From the NCBI GenBank assembly GCA_009746045.1, contig RPFO01000754.1, positions 62,001-126,000 of the forward strand: a DNA stretch of 64,000 nt, in the 5' to 3' direction. The stretch's first letter is position 1, and each line of letters begins with the position of its first letter. The notes beneath the pieces were generated by a model. The model was not told the origin of the DNA, did not search any database, and saw only the letters and a list, made by a program, of their open reading frames with translations. The position numbers were made by a program, and so were the translations under genes. The DNA comes from Mesostigma viride (taxonomy: Eukaryota; Streptophyta; Mesostigmatophyceae; Mesostigmatales; Mesostigmataceae). Shown one piece after another: positions 1 through 10,973 of the stretch.

Positions 1-606
1 CCCACATCCCCACGCCCTCCTGGTTGTGGCGCGCTCCCGTTGCTGAGGGTGATCACTGGGATGGGCCCATGCTGCCACCCCGACACCCCGTGTGGTTTAG
101 GCATGCAATAGTGTATGTCGGTGAAGTAGCGTGAGTAGGCATGCTGTTGAGAACGCAGGTGCATGGCAGCTGGGAATGAGGGAGGCCATCTTGGGGGAGC
201 AAACGCAGACTGCCACAGCCACCCAGCGTGGGTAACACACATGAGGGCCTTCGCAGCAGACTAAAAAGCAACTTTATTTTCCCCACCAGTCAGAATACAA
301 AAGCACAGCTAATGAGCTACTTTCACCCACTCGCTAGCACCCAGCTCACAATCAATACAAAATTGACCGGGAAGACACACAGAAGCTTGTAGCTAGCACA
401 ATCTCTAAAAACATGCATGACCGAAACATTCCGGTAAGCACACTACAAGAAGAGATGGCCGCCTAGGTCTTATGAGCGTAGTATTAGAAAGCCGGCCGCC
501 GTGAACCATGTAAACCGCATTTTTGCCCCAAACATATGCACAGAGACGGCCAAAGACAAGAAACACTGATCGCTTGATAATGTCTACAATTGCCGGGTGC
601 CCATAC
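1..606. other. Downstream flank of the carboxypeptidase exon, no second exon identified
   Basis: I read both strands and found no stretch with M14 motifs or another recognisable domain. It is presumably intron sequence of the minus-strand gene or a 3' flank. Confidence 0.3.
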
Positions 607-813
607 CATTTCGTAGCGGGCTAAGCTTGGGTGAATTTCCGCTGCCTGTTGCATGTACCCGAGTATTTCGTCGGTTTTGTGGTACAAATCCCAAGGGATG
701 ACTGTTTTCTGCACAATTAGCGGGCGGCCCTCTACGGCGTGATTAGCTAGGAAAGAGGCTGCAATAAGAATGACACATATGACCGGTGATGCTCTCCAAT
801 GGCTGGTAGCCAT
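607..813 (-). CDS. First exon of a secreted M14-type zinc carboxypeptidase (partial gene)
   Basis: The exon starts at the ATG at 813-811 and reads 69 codons. It begins with a typical signal peptide: a short polar start, a hydrophobic run (VICVILIAASFLA) and a small-residue cleavage region near residues 27-30. It continues with WDLYHKTDEILGYMQQAAEIHPSLARYEM, split here as WDLYHKTDEILGYM and AEIHPSLARYEM, which resembles the start of the M14 metallocarboxypeptidase domain, where a YxxxxEI helix precedes an HP segment. A GTATGG donor follows directly at 606. The zinc ligands (HxxE and a later His) would lie in later exons, which I could not find in the 600 bases left in the window. The family assignment rests on this N-terminal segment only, so another secreted hydrolase is possible. 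Confidence 0.45.
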
Positions 814-1264
814 CGTCCCTAAGGCCCGTCACTAGTCTCCAACTTGCAGATGAGTGGATGCGGCCTGCGCTGCGTTAAAGCAGCCTTTCCTGCCCAGGTC
901 TCCATGAAAAAACATGAAACGAGCGCCCATGTAATAAGGGAGCGGAGTGCATGCTCAAGCGCGTCGTTTTACCAGCATGTCATACTTCGCAATGTTGTTT
1001 GACACAAAAACAGCTGTAGGTTGCTTCATGGTCGACTGGCTGTCCCGTCATAGCAATTGTTATGTTTCTAACCCTGTTCTGGCCATGGCGTTTTGGGCGT
1101 CTCGAGCGAGCGATCACCCAGCCAATCCTTTTTGTGTTCTAGTACCTAATGCCCAACCTGGACAAATTGATGGCAACTTAAGCTGGTAATTATTGAAGGA
1201 TGTTTGCATTCCGGTCACGTGCTCCGGTTCTCTTCAGTGTTTTTTTTAAGGTTTTCGTTACTAG

Positions 1265-2190
1265 TGGCGCTAGGCCACTTGTGGCGTTTCGAACTATGAA
1301 AACTTCAGTTTACTCGGCCAATGTGTGGCTTTAAGCCAATTAAAATTGGGCTTGGCACGGCCACGTGTGGCGGGCTGGCTTTTTGGTGCAGCAAATGACC
1401 CTACCGGCAGCGGGGTCAGCGCGGCGCGGCGCCGTACTGGCATTCCAAGTTCAAAGTAGTTCAGAACAGTATGTTTAATTATCTTAAGTTCAAACTAGTA
1501 GAATTTATTAGAATCATTCACGCCTTAAGTTGGGTTCACGCCTGAAGTTGGGTTGACCAAAAACCTCGAACCCAACTTAAGGCGTGAATGCCTGTACACA
1601 AGGCGGGCGAGCGTCTCCGTCTCAGGCATCGGCGCCGGGCGTACTTGGTAAATTAACAACAACGATTACCACTACAGCCACTGCTTAACAAAACGATTAC
1701 TGAAGTGCCGAAAGTCGAAACACATAGTCAATGCAATGCAGTACAGTACTGTATGGCTGGCGAGTGACTGGAACTGAGGCGCCAGCCGCCAGGCCGCCAG
1801 CCAGCTGAAGCCAGAAAATGCACACAAGCTGCAGTCTGCACAGTGCACTCTGGTCTCTGGCAGCGGGCCACTTGCCACTTGGCACTTGGCCGGGCTCTAC
1901 GTACATGCACTATGCAGTCAGTAAGTCAGTCAGTCATAGTAATACTCATAGTAGTTCTAGTACTAGGGAGGCTTGTGGCGGAACGCCGGCCGGAAGACCG
2001 GCTGACACCGCCAATTGTGGCGTAGCCTGTACTAGAGTGAACTTCAGGCACGGCCACCCTGTGGCGAAACGAAACTACAAAGTAGAACAGCACGGCCAAA
2101 TTGTGGCTTCTTGGGTGCCCTGTCCAAGTGGGTGGCACCGCCACATTTTGCCAAAAAAAGTGCCACACCGCCACATTTGGCGGTGTATCG
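1265..2190. repeat. Cluster of short GGCCA-spacer-TGGC palindromes
   Basis: Between the carboxypeptidase exon and SF3B5 there are about eight short inverted repeats of the form (C/G)CGGCCA or CCGCCA, a 2-5 base spacer and TGGCG. Examples lie near 1272, 1360, 2011, 2051, 2092, 2138 and 2169. The arms are constant while the spacers differ (CTTG, CGTG, ATTG, CCCTG, AATTG, CATT). They lie in non-coding DNA. They could be protein-binding sites or remains of small hairpin elements. Confidence 0.5.
1515..1590. repeat. 23-bp perfect inverted repeat (hairpin)
   Basis: The left arm 1515-1537 (CATTCACGCCTTAAGTTGGG onward) is exactly complementary to 1568-1590. The 30-base loop holds a third, direct near copy of the arm (ACGCCTGAAGTTGGGTT). 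Nothing coding overlaps it. Confidence 0.8.
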
Positions 2191-2879
2191 CCACTAAAAA
2201 AAACACTGGTTCTCTTGTGCAGCGCTAATGCTCCAGGACTCTGCCAGAGTAGCCTCATCAGTCTTGGATCCCACGCCGCACATGGCCAGCAGAGACTCCA
2301 GAACTCCAGTGTCTGCGGTTCCGCTTACAGCACTGTAGAGTGTAGATCCAGAAGAGACTCCAGAACTCCAGTGTCGATTTTGGAGCCAAACTACTGTAGT
2401 TCCTGGCCAGTTGTACATACTAGTACTTGTAGCACATACTAGTTCCCTGTTCCAAGTTCCAACTCCCAGAATCCAGACATCCAGTGGTCAGTGGTCACCG
2501 TGATGGCTTACCGCCTTTCTGCTTGCATACCAGAGTCGCCTGTAAAACTAAAATCCTCATGCACGCGGGCAAGGCCATGGAAACACATACATAATGGACG
2601 TGAGCATACTGCAAAGCCCACGCTCGTACTGAAGGTTAATTATTACAGTCCGACCAACCCCGATCACGTCAAAATCGAGGGTGATAAAAAAATTGTGCAC
2701 TTATTGCTCGGAAGTCGCTACCACTGTATAAGATACTTCTGATTCTATAGCTCGGTTGACGCACGTGCGGGGTTGCTAAAGGAGACGGACGAGCAAAAAT
2801 CAGTATTTGTCGTAGTTCACCAGCTGCGCCTCGTTGGATCGGGGTAACGACGCTGTTGGATCGACCCAGGGCGATAAGA

Positions 2880-5153
2880 ATGCAGGTAAGCCGATAAACA
2901 CGGTTTTTTTCCTTCTCGTACCATATTCGATTTCCCGAGCACCTCTCTCCGGGCACCCCTACTAATTTTGATCCTTTTGCATGTGCAGGCAAGCGACCGC
3001 TTCAACATCAACAGCCAGCTTGAGCATCTCCAGGCTAAATACGTTGGCACCGGTCATGCTGACCTGAACCGTTTGTGAGTGGAGCCGCTCTCTCGCTTCA
3101 TTTTTTAGGTTCCTTCATTGATTTTGCAAAGCAAGTGAACCAGTTGATGCTCGGGCTAATCGCGATACGGCTCGTTTTCTACTTTTTTCCCGCTGGACCG
3201 TTCTGCAGCGAATGGGCCATCAATATTCACAGGGACAGCTACGCTTCCTACATTGGCCACCACGATCTTTTGTCATATTTCGCAATTGCGGAGAACGAAT
3301 CTATCGGGCGAGTCAGATACAATTTTTTGCAAGTAAGTTACCCAAGTTGGTGAACTGAACGTAGTCAAGCAGCAGTTTCAGCTCATAGTTCGTTTGCGAC
3401 CTTCTTGAAGGTATAGTAACCTAGCCTTCTGTGCTCCTTGGTAGCGTTTAGGATTAGCTTGATAGATGCTTGTCTGGAAAAGAGGCCATACAGAGCACGA
3501 AGCGAGTGTGTGGTGTGTACGCTGGGCTGCAGCCTTTCATTGGCAGGACAGAATTGAGATCTGTTAGACTGTATATGGGGCACGTTATGTTTTCCCATGT
3601 CAGTATCTAGGTCAAGAAGGAAGCAACCATTCCAGCAGCATGTTGAGAGCCCACCGCCTGATAAAGGCTTGGGGCCAACCGCTCCCACGTAGGGCCACAT
3701 CTAGGCATGGCCATGTCGCTACGTGCATGGCTCGCCACGTGCTTGATGTCCCTGCTGCGAAGGAGCATAGCCAGCATGTGCGTGGATGTGGCCTGTTGTG
3801 CGGGGCGTGTAAGGTAGAGGTACGGCACGTGTCCCCCAGGTGTCCCTCGTCGCGTTGTTTCCTGTGGTGGCTGGTGGAGGATGGTTTTTGTACTGTAGCG
3901 GTGGCGCTGTCATGAATGGGTTGGTGAGAGAAAGTGGGTGCGGCCAGGGCATGCAGCAGCCGCTTGCTTCCATCACCCACCGCCGTCCGCGGTTCGCTGG
4001 ATGCCCGTCCTGATACGTTGTCGTGGTGCAGAAGCGCTGCCTGGTGCGGTTATTTTTTTATTGGGCGGGGGCTGGGTGGTACTGCGTGTGTAGCGTGATG
4101 GAGCTCACGGACTTGGACCATAGGCTGCGGAGCAATACGGCACGGGGTGTGTAGAGCGTGGGGGGCACAAGTGAGGAGGGATGGAAGGGATTGGGTATGC
4201 ACTGGGGACGTCCAAGCTGCAAAGCTGGGCCTGGGCCTTGTTGCTTCAAGGTGCTGACCTGAAGCACCGTGTCCTTGGTTGTCAAGGTGTGCTGGTGACC
4301 GTAGAAGAGGGCGATGTACCTATGATCACCATGTAGATGTGTGCTGCCTGTTGAAGAACGTCATGCTGCATGCATTTGTCTCAACTGTTGGATGGGCGCC
4401 AATGGGCACCACACTTGTAAGCTTTCGTATGTGATTGTTGCAAATGACCGAGTGGCCTACAGCCCACTGAAGGTTGCTTGCATCGACGTTATTGGTATAT
4501 CCTGGTTGATGAGTGAACTTGGCACCGGATTCGTTGTCCCCACCGTCCCGTCGATATAGTATACATCATGTTTTCTGGCATACATGGGCGTTTGGTTCAT
4601 GCCGCACATTGGAAAGTGATGTCCTCCGGATTTTTGCTTTTGCACCGTGTGCAGTTCTTGGACGTTTGGAATCATGGCATGGCTAACGTAATGACTGACT
4701 AGCTAGACCTTTTCAGTGGTTTTCCATTTGCGGGTATGTCCTCGTAAATGGTGCGAGAGCGATCGCAGCAATGGTGCTCACCACTAGACACTCCCGGCCA
4801 GTTAGGCTCAAAACACACGCTCTGATCAAGCAAGCTGCTTCCGGCCCCACTGTCTAGGTAATCCAGTCGCTCTACACGTGAGCCAGCCATAATTTCAATG
4901 CACAAGGCTACACATTTCCATCTCCATTCGTATTCATCATCCTGAACGACTCAAAAACGCGGGAAAGATAGCGGCAGGCTCGAGCTACCATGGTCCGGAT
5001 TCTCCCGATTTCTGGCCTGCGCTGGTTGTCTCCTTGATATTCTGGTTGATGGTCTGGCTTATGATATTCTTTGCAAATTCTGTCTTTGCGATTGGAAACT
5101 TGCAGAAAATGCTCCTGCCATGTGGGCTTCCACCAGAGAAGGAGGATGACTAA
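2880..5153 (+). CDS. SF3B5: Splicing factor 3B subunit 5 (SF3b10), four exons
   Basis: SF3B5 is a small structural subunit of the SF3b complex of U2 snRNP, which recognises the intron branch site in the nucleus. The exons are 2880-2885, 2989-3074, 3209-3332 and 5106-5153. All donors are GTAAG or GTGAG, all acceptors are CAG, and the phases agree. The product is 87 residues, the usual family length. It begins MQASDRFNINSQLEHLQ and has the family-typical KYVGTGHAD, NIHRDSYASYIGH and YFAIAENES segments, ending in MLLPCGLPPEKEDD. The MQASDRFN start and LNRFEW junction are of the plant type. The first coding exon is only six bases (ATG CAG). Intron 3 is 1.77 kb and carries a dispersed repeat (4515-5041). 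The gene looks intact. Confidence 0.95.
3340..4510. other. SF3B5 intron 3, non-repeat part
   Basis: This is intronic sequence between the third exon and the dispersed repeat. Open frames on both strands here have no recognisable domain, and I treat them as chance. Confidence 0.6.
4515..5041. repeat. Dispersed repeat, copy 1 (in SF3B5 intron 3)
   Basis: About 520 bases match 35998-36526 in the same orientation, with long near-identical blocks such as CAGTTCTTGGACGTTTGGAA and GCGATCGCAGCAATGGTGCT. Both copies end at the same point, TTGTCTCCTTGATATT. That 16-mer also occurs alone at 13832-13847. No protein domain is visible. It is probably a non-autonomous mobile element that landed in the intron about 65 bases upstream of the last exon. 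Confidence 0.75.
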
Positions 5154-5324
5154 GGGAGGCAAACAACCTGGAGTTGCTCTCCCTGGCAGTATCAACCTTC
5201 CGCCCCAGACTTGCTGGGACAAGGCTATGCATGGACATGACATCGCCAGTTCGTAACATGGAAAAATGGCCTTGTAGCGCAATGGCCTTTTGACTGTCCT
5301 GACGTACATTGATTAATTTATGTA

Positions 5325-5384
5325 CACGTGACTGCGTCGCGTGAGCAGAAGTCCTCAGTGGGAGGGGAACATGGGATGGAATGG
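5325..5384. repeat. 60-bp inverted repeat, left arm
   Basis: It is the reverse complement of 6773-6832 with two mismatches in 60. It contains the CACGTGACTGCGTC motif that also occurs next to AATT-rich tails elsewhere in the window (45224 region). The pair flanks 1.4 kb of LINE fragments. Confidence 0.8.
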
Positions 5385-5905
5385 ATGATGCTAGCTGTTA
5401 GATAGTTCCAAAAAATCCTGAGGTACATGCTGGGTTCTTTCACGGCCGACATGTCAGTGATGCCAAATATGTAGATTTTTAGTGTCTGAACGCCCGAGGC
5501 AGTTCTTGCTAAAAAAGAAATAAATACTACTATCAAAGAGTTCTATCGCAATATCAGTGAGACCACCAGCCGGCAGCCCTGAATCTGCATGGAGAATCTG
5601 GGCCATGGTAGCTGCGCTCGAGCCGGCCTGCGCCTTAGATCTTATCGGCGTTTGAATACCGAGTCATACAGGAATACGTTGTCTCACAGGATGATGGGAG
5701 GTGGAAACGTGTACGTTGACCATGAGACATGCAAGCACCTTGAATTATGCCTGGCTAACTTTCAGAGCCAGACCTAGCTAGAGATGGTTTAGCTAAATGA
5801 TTGCTGCTACTGTGCTACTCGCAATTTCATATTACTGAGACCGAGCACGAGCCACGAGGGGACATTATGGCGGACGGTGATTAGCCTTTGTAATTAATTA
5901 CTTGG

Positions 5906-6002
5906 ACTTTCCGCGATAGACTAGGCATGGGCATGTGCTACCCTAGATGAGACGGGCTCACATCCGGGCAGCCTCCTGGTTTGTCTGTAATATGGAGGCA
6001 GA
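5906..6002 (+). mobile_element. LINE fragment that served as insertion host (ORF2 C-terminus)
   Basis: The segment encodes the end of a LINE ORF2 (PGLSVIWRQ), the same motif seen at 6600-6625 and, as GLSVIWKK, near 42565. It stops at ATGGAGGCAGA (5992-6002). That 11-mer is repeated at 6857-6867, after the tail of the next element, so the two flanks were once continuous. Confidence 0.6.
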
Positions 6003-6856
6003 GGCCCCCACCCACACTCCGCCTCTTAGACGACACCGAGGTCCCCTACCCTACTTCAGGCAGCTTCAAGCTGCTCGGCAGTTGGCTTCCCGACTGCCAG
6101 GACGACATGACGACACGGATCGGCATGGCGTGGGCGCACCTCCATGACCACCGCCGCTGCTGGAGCAACCCCGCCCTACCCCAGCTCGTCAAGCGTGACC
6201 TCTTCAAGGTCGTCATTCTGACGATCCTGACCTACGGCGCCGAGACCTGGACACTGACGCAGGAGCTGGAGCAACGACTCGACGGCACCGTCACCAAGAT
6301 GCTGCGCAAGGCCCCTTTGGTTTGCACATTAGTAATGAGGATTTGTACGCTGATTTGCCCTATGTTTCCCACATTATTAGGCACAGGCGCCTGGGCCTAC
6401 TCCTGGCACCTGGCCCGCACAGATCAGGTAGACACATCAGATAGACTAGCTGGCACCAAACCCGCCCAGCCTGGGCGATATGTCCTCACCTGGCGTGCCC
6501 CAGGCCGCGCGCGGCAGGGCCACACCCGTTGACTTTTCGTGATAGACTCGGCATGGACATGTGCTACACTAGACGCGACGGGCTCACGCCTGGGCAGCCT
6601 CCTGGTTTGTCTGTAATATGGAGGCAGATGGTACGCAAGGATAGATGGCAAGTAGTAATGAAGGAGACCACCCCCAAGTCTGTGGGGGCTCCGCGTGTGA
6701 CCGTGTATGGCCTTCATAGCGATTCGGGCCGCGGTGCCCACACCCCTGTAACTAGGACCTAGATAGCTTACACCATTCCATCCCATGTTCCCCTCCCACT
6801 GAGGACTTATGCTCACGTGACGCAGTCACGTGGGCTATTAATAAATTAATTAATTA
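6003..6856 (+). mobile_element. 5'-truncated L1-like LINE (end of RT, ORF2 C-terminus, 3' tail)
   Basis: The copy encodes the end of a reverse-transcriptase ORF2: FKLLGSWLPD, KRDLFKVVILTILTYGAETW and LDGTVTKMLRK, which is the conserved post-RT region of L1-clade elements. The frame then shifts and a C-terminal segment follows (6580-6762). The 3' end is a CACGTGA-type hairpin and a TTAA/AATT tail. ATGGAGGCAGA flanks it on both sides (5992-6002 and 6857-6867) as an 11-bp target-site duplication. The copy is inactive: the RT core and everything upstream are missing. Confidence 0.75.
6773..6832. repeat. 60-bp inverted repeat, right arm
   Basis: It is the partner of 5325-5384. It lies directly before the TTAA-type tail of the LINE fragment at 6003-6856, so on this side it forms part of that element's 3' region. 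Confidence 0.8.
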
Positions 6857-6924
6857 ATGGAGGCAGATTGTTATGGGCGCACATGCACGCGTAGGCGCCC
6901 CACGAGCCACGAGCCAGGAGGTAG

Positions 6925-8240
6925 CCATGGCTGACGGCGGAGCTCATAACTTTCACGTTTGGGCACCAAATCCGACCGTGAATATCACTATCGCTTCGTC
7001 TTTCTAAGACGCACACGCTGATATACTTTTCCGAAACTAAAACACAATATTATGACGAGCAAACGCTCGACTACGCAACGCAGCCTGGCGGCTGCGATGA
7101 GCCAAGAAAATTCGCCTGCAGCTCCGGCTGTAGTTCCTCCAGGCCTGCCAGGCAGCTCGACCACTACTCAAGCGCTGGTAGTGCACTCGGCTCCTGCGGC
7201 CTCGCCATCGGCATCGCCTGATCCTAAACGCAGTCGCCCAGCAGCAGGAGGGTTTTCGCGCTCCACAGAACCGCGCTTTTGGCCCCAACCTTTCAAGGTC
7301 GACGATCACGACTGGACCAACATGTCCCCGGCAACTGCCATGCATTGCCTCTTCTTCGGGGACTGACTACGCCTCGCTTTACGACCTGTGCATCCATCTC
7401 GACAGCATCAACCGCCTCATCACCCCAGACGGCAAATGGTTTAACGCCGACGCTCTGCTCGGGTGCGCCCGCCCCCAACTCCAGCACACCATTCTCAACT
7501 CCCTTCTCATGCGCTCTGACGGCGAGATCTGGGCTCCATCCACAAATCTCCGCACCCACACTGCGTTCCATCCTTACGGACGCCTTCCAGCAGCACGTGA
7601 CCCCCCTTGCTGCCGATGTGGCAGCAATGGGAGGCACGCTGGCTACTGAGCTCCCTCACCTTTCCACCACCGTCGCCTCCACCTCCACTGCGCCATTTCC
7701 GCCTCCACTGCCGACATCAAGCCCCATCTCCACGACCTCGACAAGCGCCTCCGCGCCACCGCCCTCGCCCTTGAGTGTCTGCATGACACCGCAGGCCTTG
7801 ATCATGCACCGCCCAGGCGGTGAAGGACATCGCTGCCCATGCAGCCGGCATCTGCTGGCCCGGCCAGCGATGCTCCCTAGCTCCACCTGGGCGGACTTGC
7901 TTAAGCACCACCACACCACCTCCACCAGTGACCTCCACCATCGCGGCACAGCTCAAGCAACAAGCACTCGACCTTCGCGAGGAGGCCGACATCACCCAGC
8001 GCGGCCACAATGTCATCTTTAAGCACTTTGACCAGCCGGCAGATGAGACCTCGACGACTCTTCTCACGGCGCATTTAAGCGCGACATTCTTGCCCCCGTG
8101 CAACTCACTGGTGAGCTGCGGATGTCGGCTGTCCGCCTCCCCCGCGCCCGGGGTAAGGCTGGCCCGGCACTCGTGCTCCTCACCTTTAAGTACATGGTGG
8201 ACAAGCTGTCGTTCCTCAAGCGGGTACGTGTCACAACAAC
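6925..8240 (+). pseudogene. Decayed LINE: 5' UTR and ORF1
   Basis: The 5' part (6927-6943, ATGGCTGACGGCGGAG) and a TTTCTAAGACGCAC block match the leader of the minus-strand element at 21173-21340. ORF1 starts at ATG 7052 and reads 104 codons containing PPGLPG and SASPDPKR, the same motifs as in the intact ORF1 at 19799-21172. It then breaks by frameshift. Later frames restore the RNA-binding part: GHNVIFKHFDQPADE near 8005 and LRMSAVRLPRARGKAGPALV near 8115-8175. Gene order and motifs mark it as ORF1 of the same L1-like family, with several frameshifts. Confidence 0.65.
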
Positions 8241-9860
8241 AGCACCACTAGGGCCAGCAGGCGTAGGGGAGGGCAGATCAACATGGAGCCGCTTACCATT
8301 GCCGTCAGAGGAGACATCCCTCTTACGCTTCTCCACGGACCACGGCTGGTTGCCCGTTCGCCACCATCACTGCATCAGATGGCCGTGCCGCCCGCACCTT
8401 CCTCGCCTCCTCCACCGTCTCCTCATGCCGTCGCTTGGTCCCTGGTCTCTTACTCCCATCGCCGTCGCTGGCAGGGATAGCCTCCCCCACCAACTGCTCC
8501 TTGTCCTTCCTTGGCTCCTGGCTAGCTCTCCCCAGCCGGTGCCTCCGCCTCGCCCTTGTCGCTGTCGCCGGTTTTGCCACGAGGCATTATATACAAAGTG
8601 GCGACACAACAATACAGGCGAAGAGAAAGGAAGAACAGACTCAAGCGCTGGCGTTGCCTGAAGAGGCTGCTGACTGCTCTTCATGCAGACGCTGCTTCCG
8701 CCTCACGCTCCTGCGCAGTGAGCGCCACCTGTGTTCCAACCCTGGGAACCGCTCGGACCTCCGCCTCGTTATAAGGCCCAAACACCCGGCTCACCGGTCG
8801 CCCGTCTGCCGACAGCTCTACCGGCACCCTTGGCTCGCTGCCCCGGCCGGCGAAACCACTCCAGGTTCCTTACCCAACGGCTTCCACCACCACGCCGTTC
8901 GTTGCACGACCCTCGACCAAACTCGCCAAAATCGTGATCTGGCTCTGCCGGTATGTGCAGCTCCGCTCGAGTCGCCGAGCCGAGTATCCTAATCCTGCGT
9001 CCCATCGCCCTCGATCGTCAATCTGTTGCGAGGACCTGGTGATAATGCCCGCAGGCCTGTCCACGAACTGATCGTCGGGAAGTCCTCGGCAGAAACCTCA
9101 CGACGTCCGGTGATGATACTCACGGTCGGCCCAATCGCACCTGGCGCCCTTTGCACCCGGGGCGTGTCCAAAGTGGACCAAATGCCCGCCGGCCTGGTGG
9201 TAATGACCCAATGATCCGCGTGCCCGCGGGACTCCTGGATCAGGATGTTGACCAGATGTTCGCACGTCTGTGCGACGACCTAGAGCTGCTGAGGACCACG
9301 GGTTATCTTGCTCGCGCGTCTGCGCGTCCCGTATGTATAATGTGGGATGCGTCAGTGCCCTCCCCCAACGAACTGGTGGCCACCCAGTGATTGAACAGCC
9401 TCGCACCACCCAAACAGATGGCGACCAGCTGACCCAGCGTCTCTCGGGCCAAGTCCAGCGCCTGTAAGGTTACGTGCCCCGGCCCCTTGGTACGCAACTT
9501 CAAGGCTGTAAATCAAAGATGCAATCTCGTCGCGGATGCCGACGAGACGCTCCGTGGCGACCCTGCCCGTTTCGCCTGGCGACGTCGTCGCCCTTATGCG
9601 CATCACCACTGGATCGTTTGCCGACGGCCCAGCAGCGTTGCCAAAAACCGCAACCCGCCCTCCCTCAGCAAGCGCCCTCGCGCTACGTACGCGGCCTGCA
9701 CAAAGGTGGACGCGCTCGATTGGTGCGTGTAAGGGTAAAATGGCCTCTCGCGCACCGGCGGCACCGACGTACGTATCTCGACGGCTCGAAGACTCTGACT
9801 CAGGCGTCCTTGCCCGAGCGTCGGCCGACATGAAAATTGCAACAGGAAAGTGCAATAGTA
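8241..9860. other. GC-rich, probably the degraded remainder of the LINE
   Basis: Open frames overlap on both strands, but I recognise no endonuclease or RT motif. A Cys-rich stretch (CSSCRRCF followed by HLC) near 8670-8735 could be a remnant zinc-binding segment. Base composition is like that of the LINE ORFs rather than the AT-richer flanks. Confidence 0.3.
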
Positions 9861-10102
9861 TGAGTTAACGACAAAGCCCAGAGCGTGAGCTCCTGGTCTT
9901 TCACACAACGGGATGAGCCAAAGTTGCAGGCAGCAACCTTTTAACCCGTGCACCAAGCCACGACCACGGTGGTCACTTCCACCCCTAAGCTCGTCTGGAT
10001 TTGTACTAGAACACGCAATTTGTAGTTCATTTTGAAAAGTTGTATTTTATTGAATTTAAAGTTTCCACTTAAGTCTCTGAGGAAGGGGAAGTTCATAGGA
10101 CC

Positions 10103-10287
10103 CGTGACACCGTGACATCGTGACACCGTGACACCGTGACACCTCAAAATGCATATAAACACACATCTTTGCAGGTATGCAGTGATTATTAATGGGGATG
10201 ATGTATTCAATGGGTCATTGCAAGTTTTACCTATGCTTCTGACACCGTGACACCGTGACACCGTGACACCGTGACACCGTGACACCG
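10103..10287. repeat. Two short arrays of the 8-mer GTGACACC
   Basis: Five units lie at 10103-10142 and about six at 10241-10287. The same 8-mer (as GGTGTCAC on the plus strand) recurs at 11180, 11265, 11390 and in the large array at 15985-16715. Confidence 0.85.
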
Positions 10288-10568
10288 CAAATACCACGTA
10301 TACACCTTCATAATAATCCTAGTAGAGACATTCATTTCTCCATACATCTCGGTCATCTCACCATATATCGTCTCATGTTGATGTATTCTTGTTGTGCGTG
10401 TAGGTACCTTGCCGGGTCATGACAAGTTCAGCCATTCCTCGTTTATGCGGTCCAACGTCGCTTCAATAGGGCATGTGATTAATATCTGGTAACAACTTAT
10501 ATATGTTGGCACGCCATGCGTCCAGGAATAGTTGTCTCACTTAATATGCATGCAAGCAACCATCAAAA

Positions 10569-10973
10569 TCACTTTGTCATGAAATCACTTGCCGGGATTT
10601 CAGTTTCTCGCTGGCCGGCCTGAAAAAGCTGGTTCTTTATAAACTCTTTCCGATCCGCAGGCTTCTTAGACCACATGTCGGTCCTCATCGTCCTGAGCTC
10701 CTCGAAATGCACGCTTCTCAAACAATGGCGGCCACAACCACAGTCCCAGTCCCTGCAAAGTGCCGCAGCCAAGGACGAATCCTGGGTGCATTTCGCCAAC
10801 ACGGCGGCTGCAGATAACCGGACCCCGCGCCTCGCCATCATATTGAACACGACGACGCCCAGGAGTAATAGCAAGAAGAACATTCCCAAAACCTGCCAAC
10901 CCAGCGCCCCCGCACTGGGCTCCATGAAAACGCCGGGTCTCGCCATGGCTATGTCAACTGGGCAATGTTGCAA
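10569..10973 (-). CDS. Hypothetical single-pass membrane protein, 134 residues
   Basis: An uninterrupted frame runs from ATG at 10973 to a stop at 10569. One strong transmembrane helix (VLGMFFLLLLLGVVVFNMMA) spans about residues 28-47. It is followed by a Cys-rich segment with the spacing C, C, CGC, C (DWDCGCGRHC) and an acidic/basic helix with FEELRTMRTDMWSKKPADRK. I do not recognise the family. The mix of a clean helix and a charged C-terminal domain is better than expected for a chance frame, but no intron, neighbour or promoter supports it. It lies between GTGACACC arrays. Confidence 0.4.
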   Translation of the reverse strand: MQHCPVDIAMARPGVFMEPSAGALGWQVLGMFFLLLLLGVVVFNMMARRGVRLSAAAVLAKCTQDSSLAAALCRDWDCGCGRHCLRSVHFEELRTMRTDMWSKKPADRKEFIKNQLFQAGQRETEIPASDFMTK

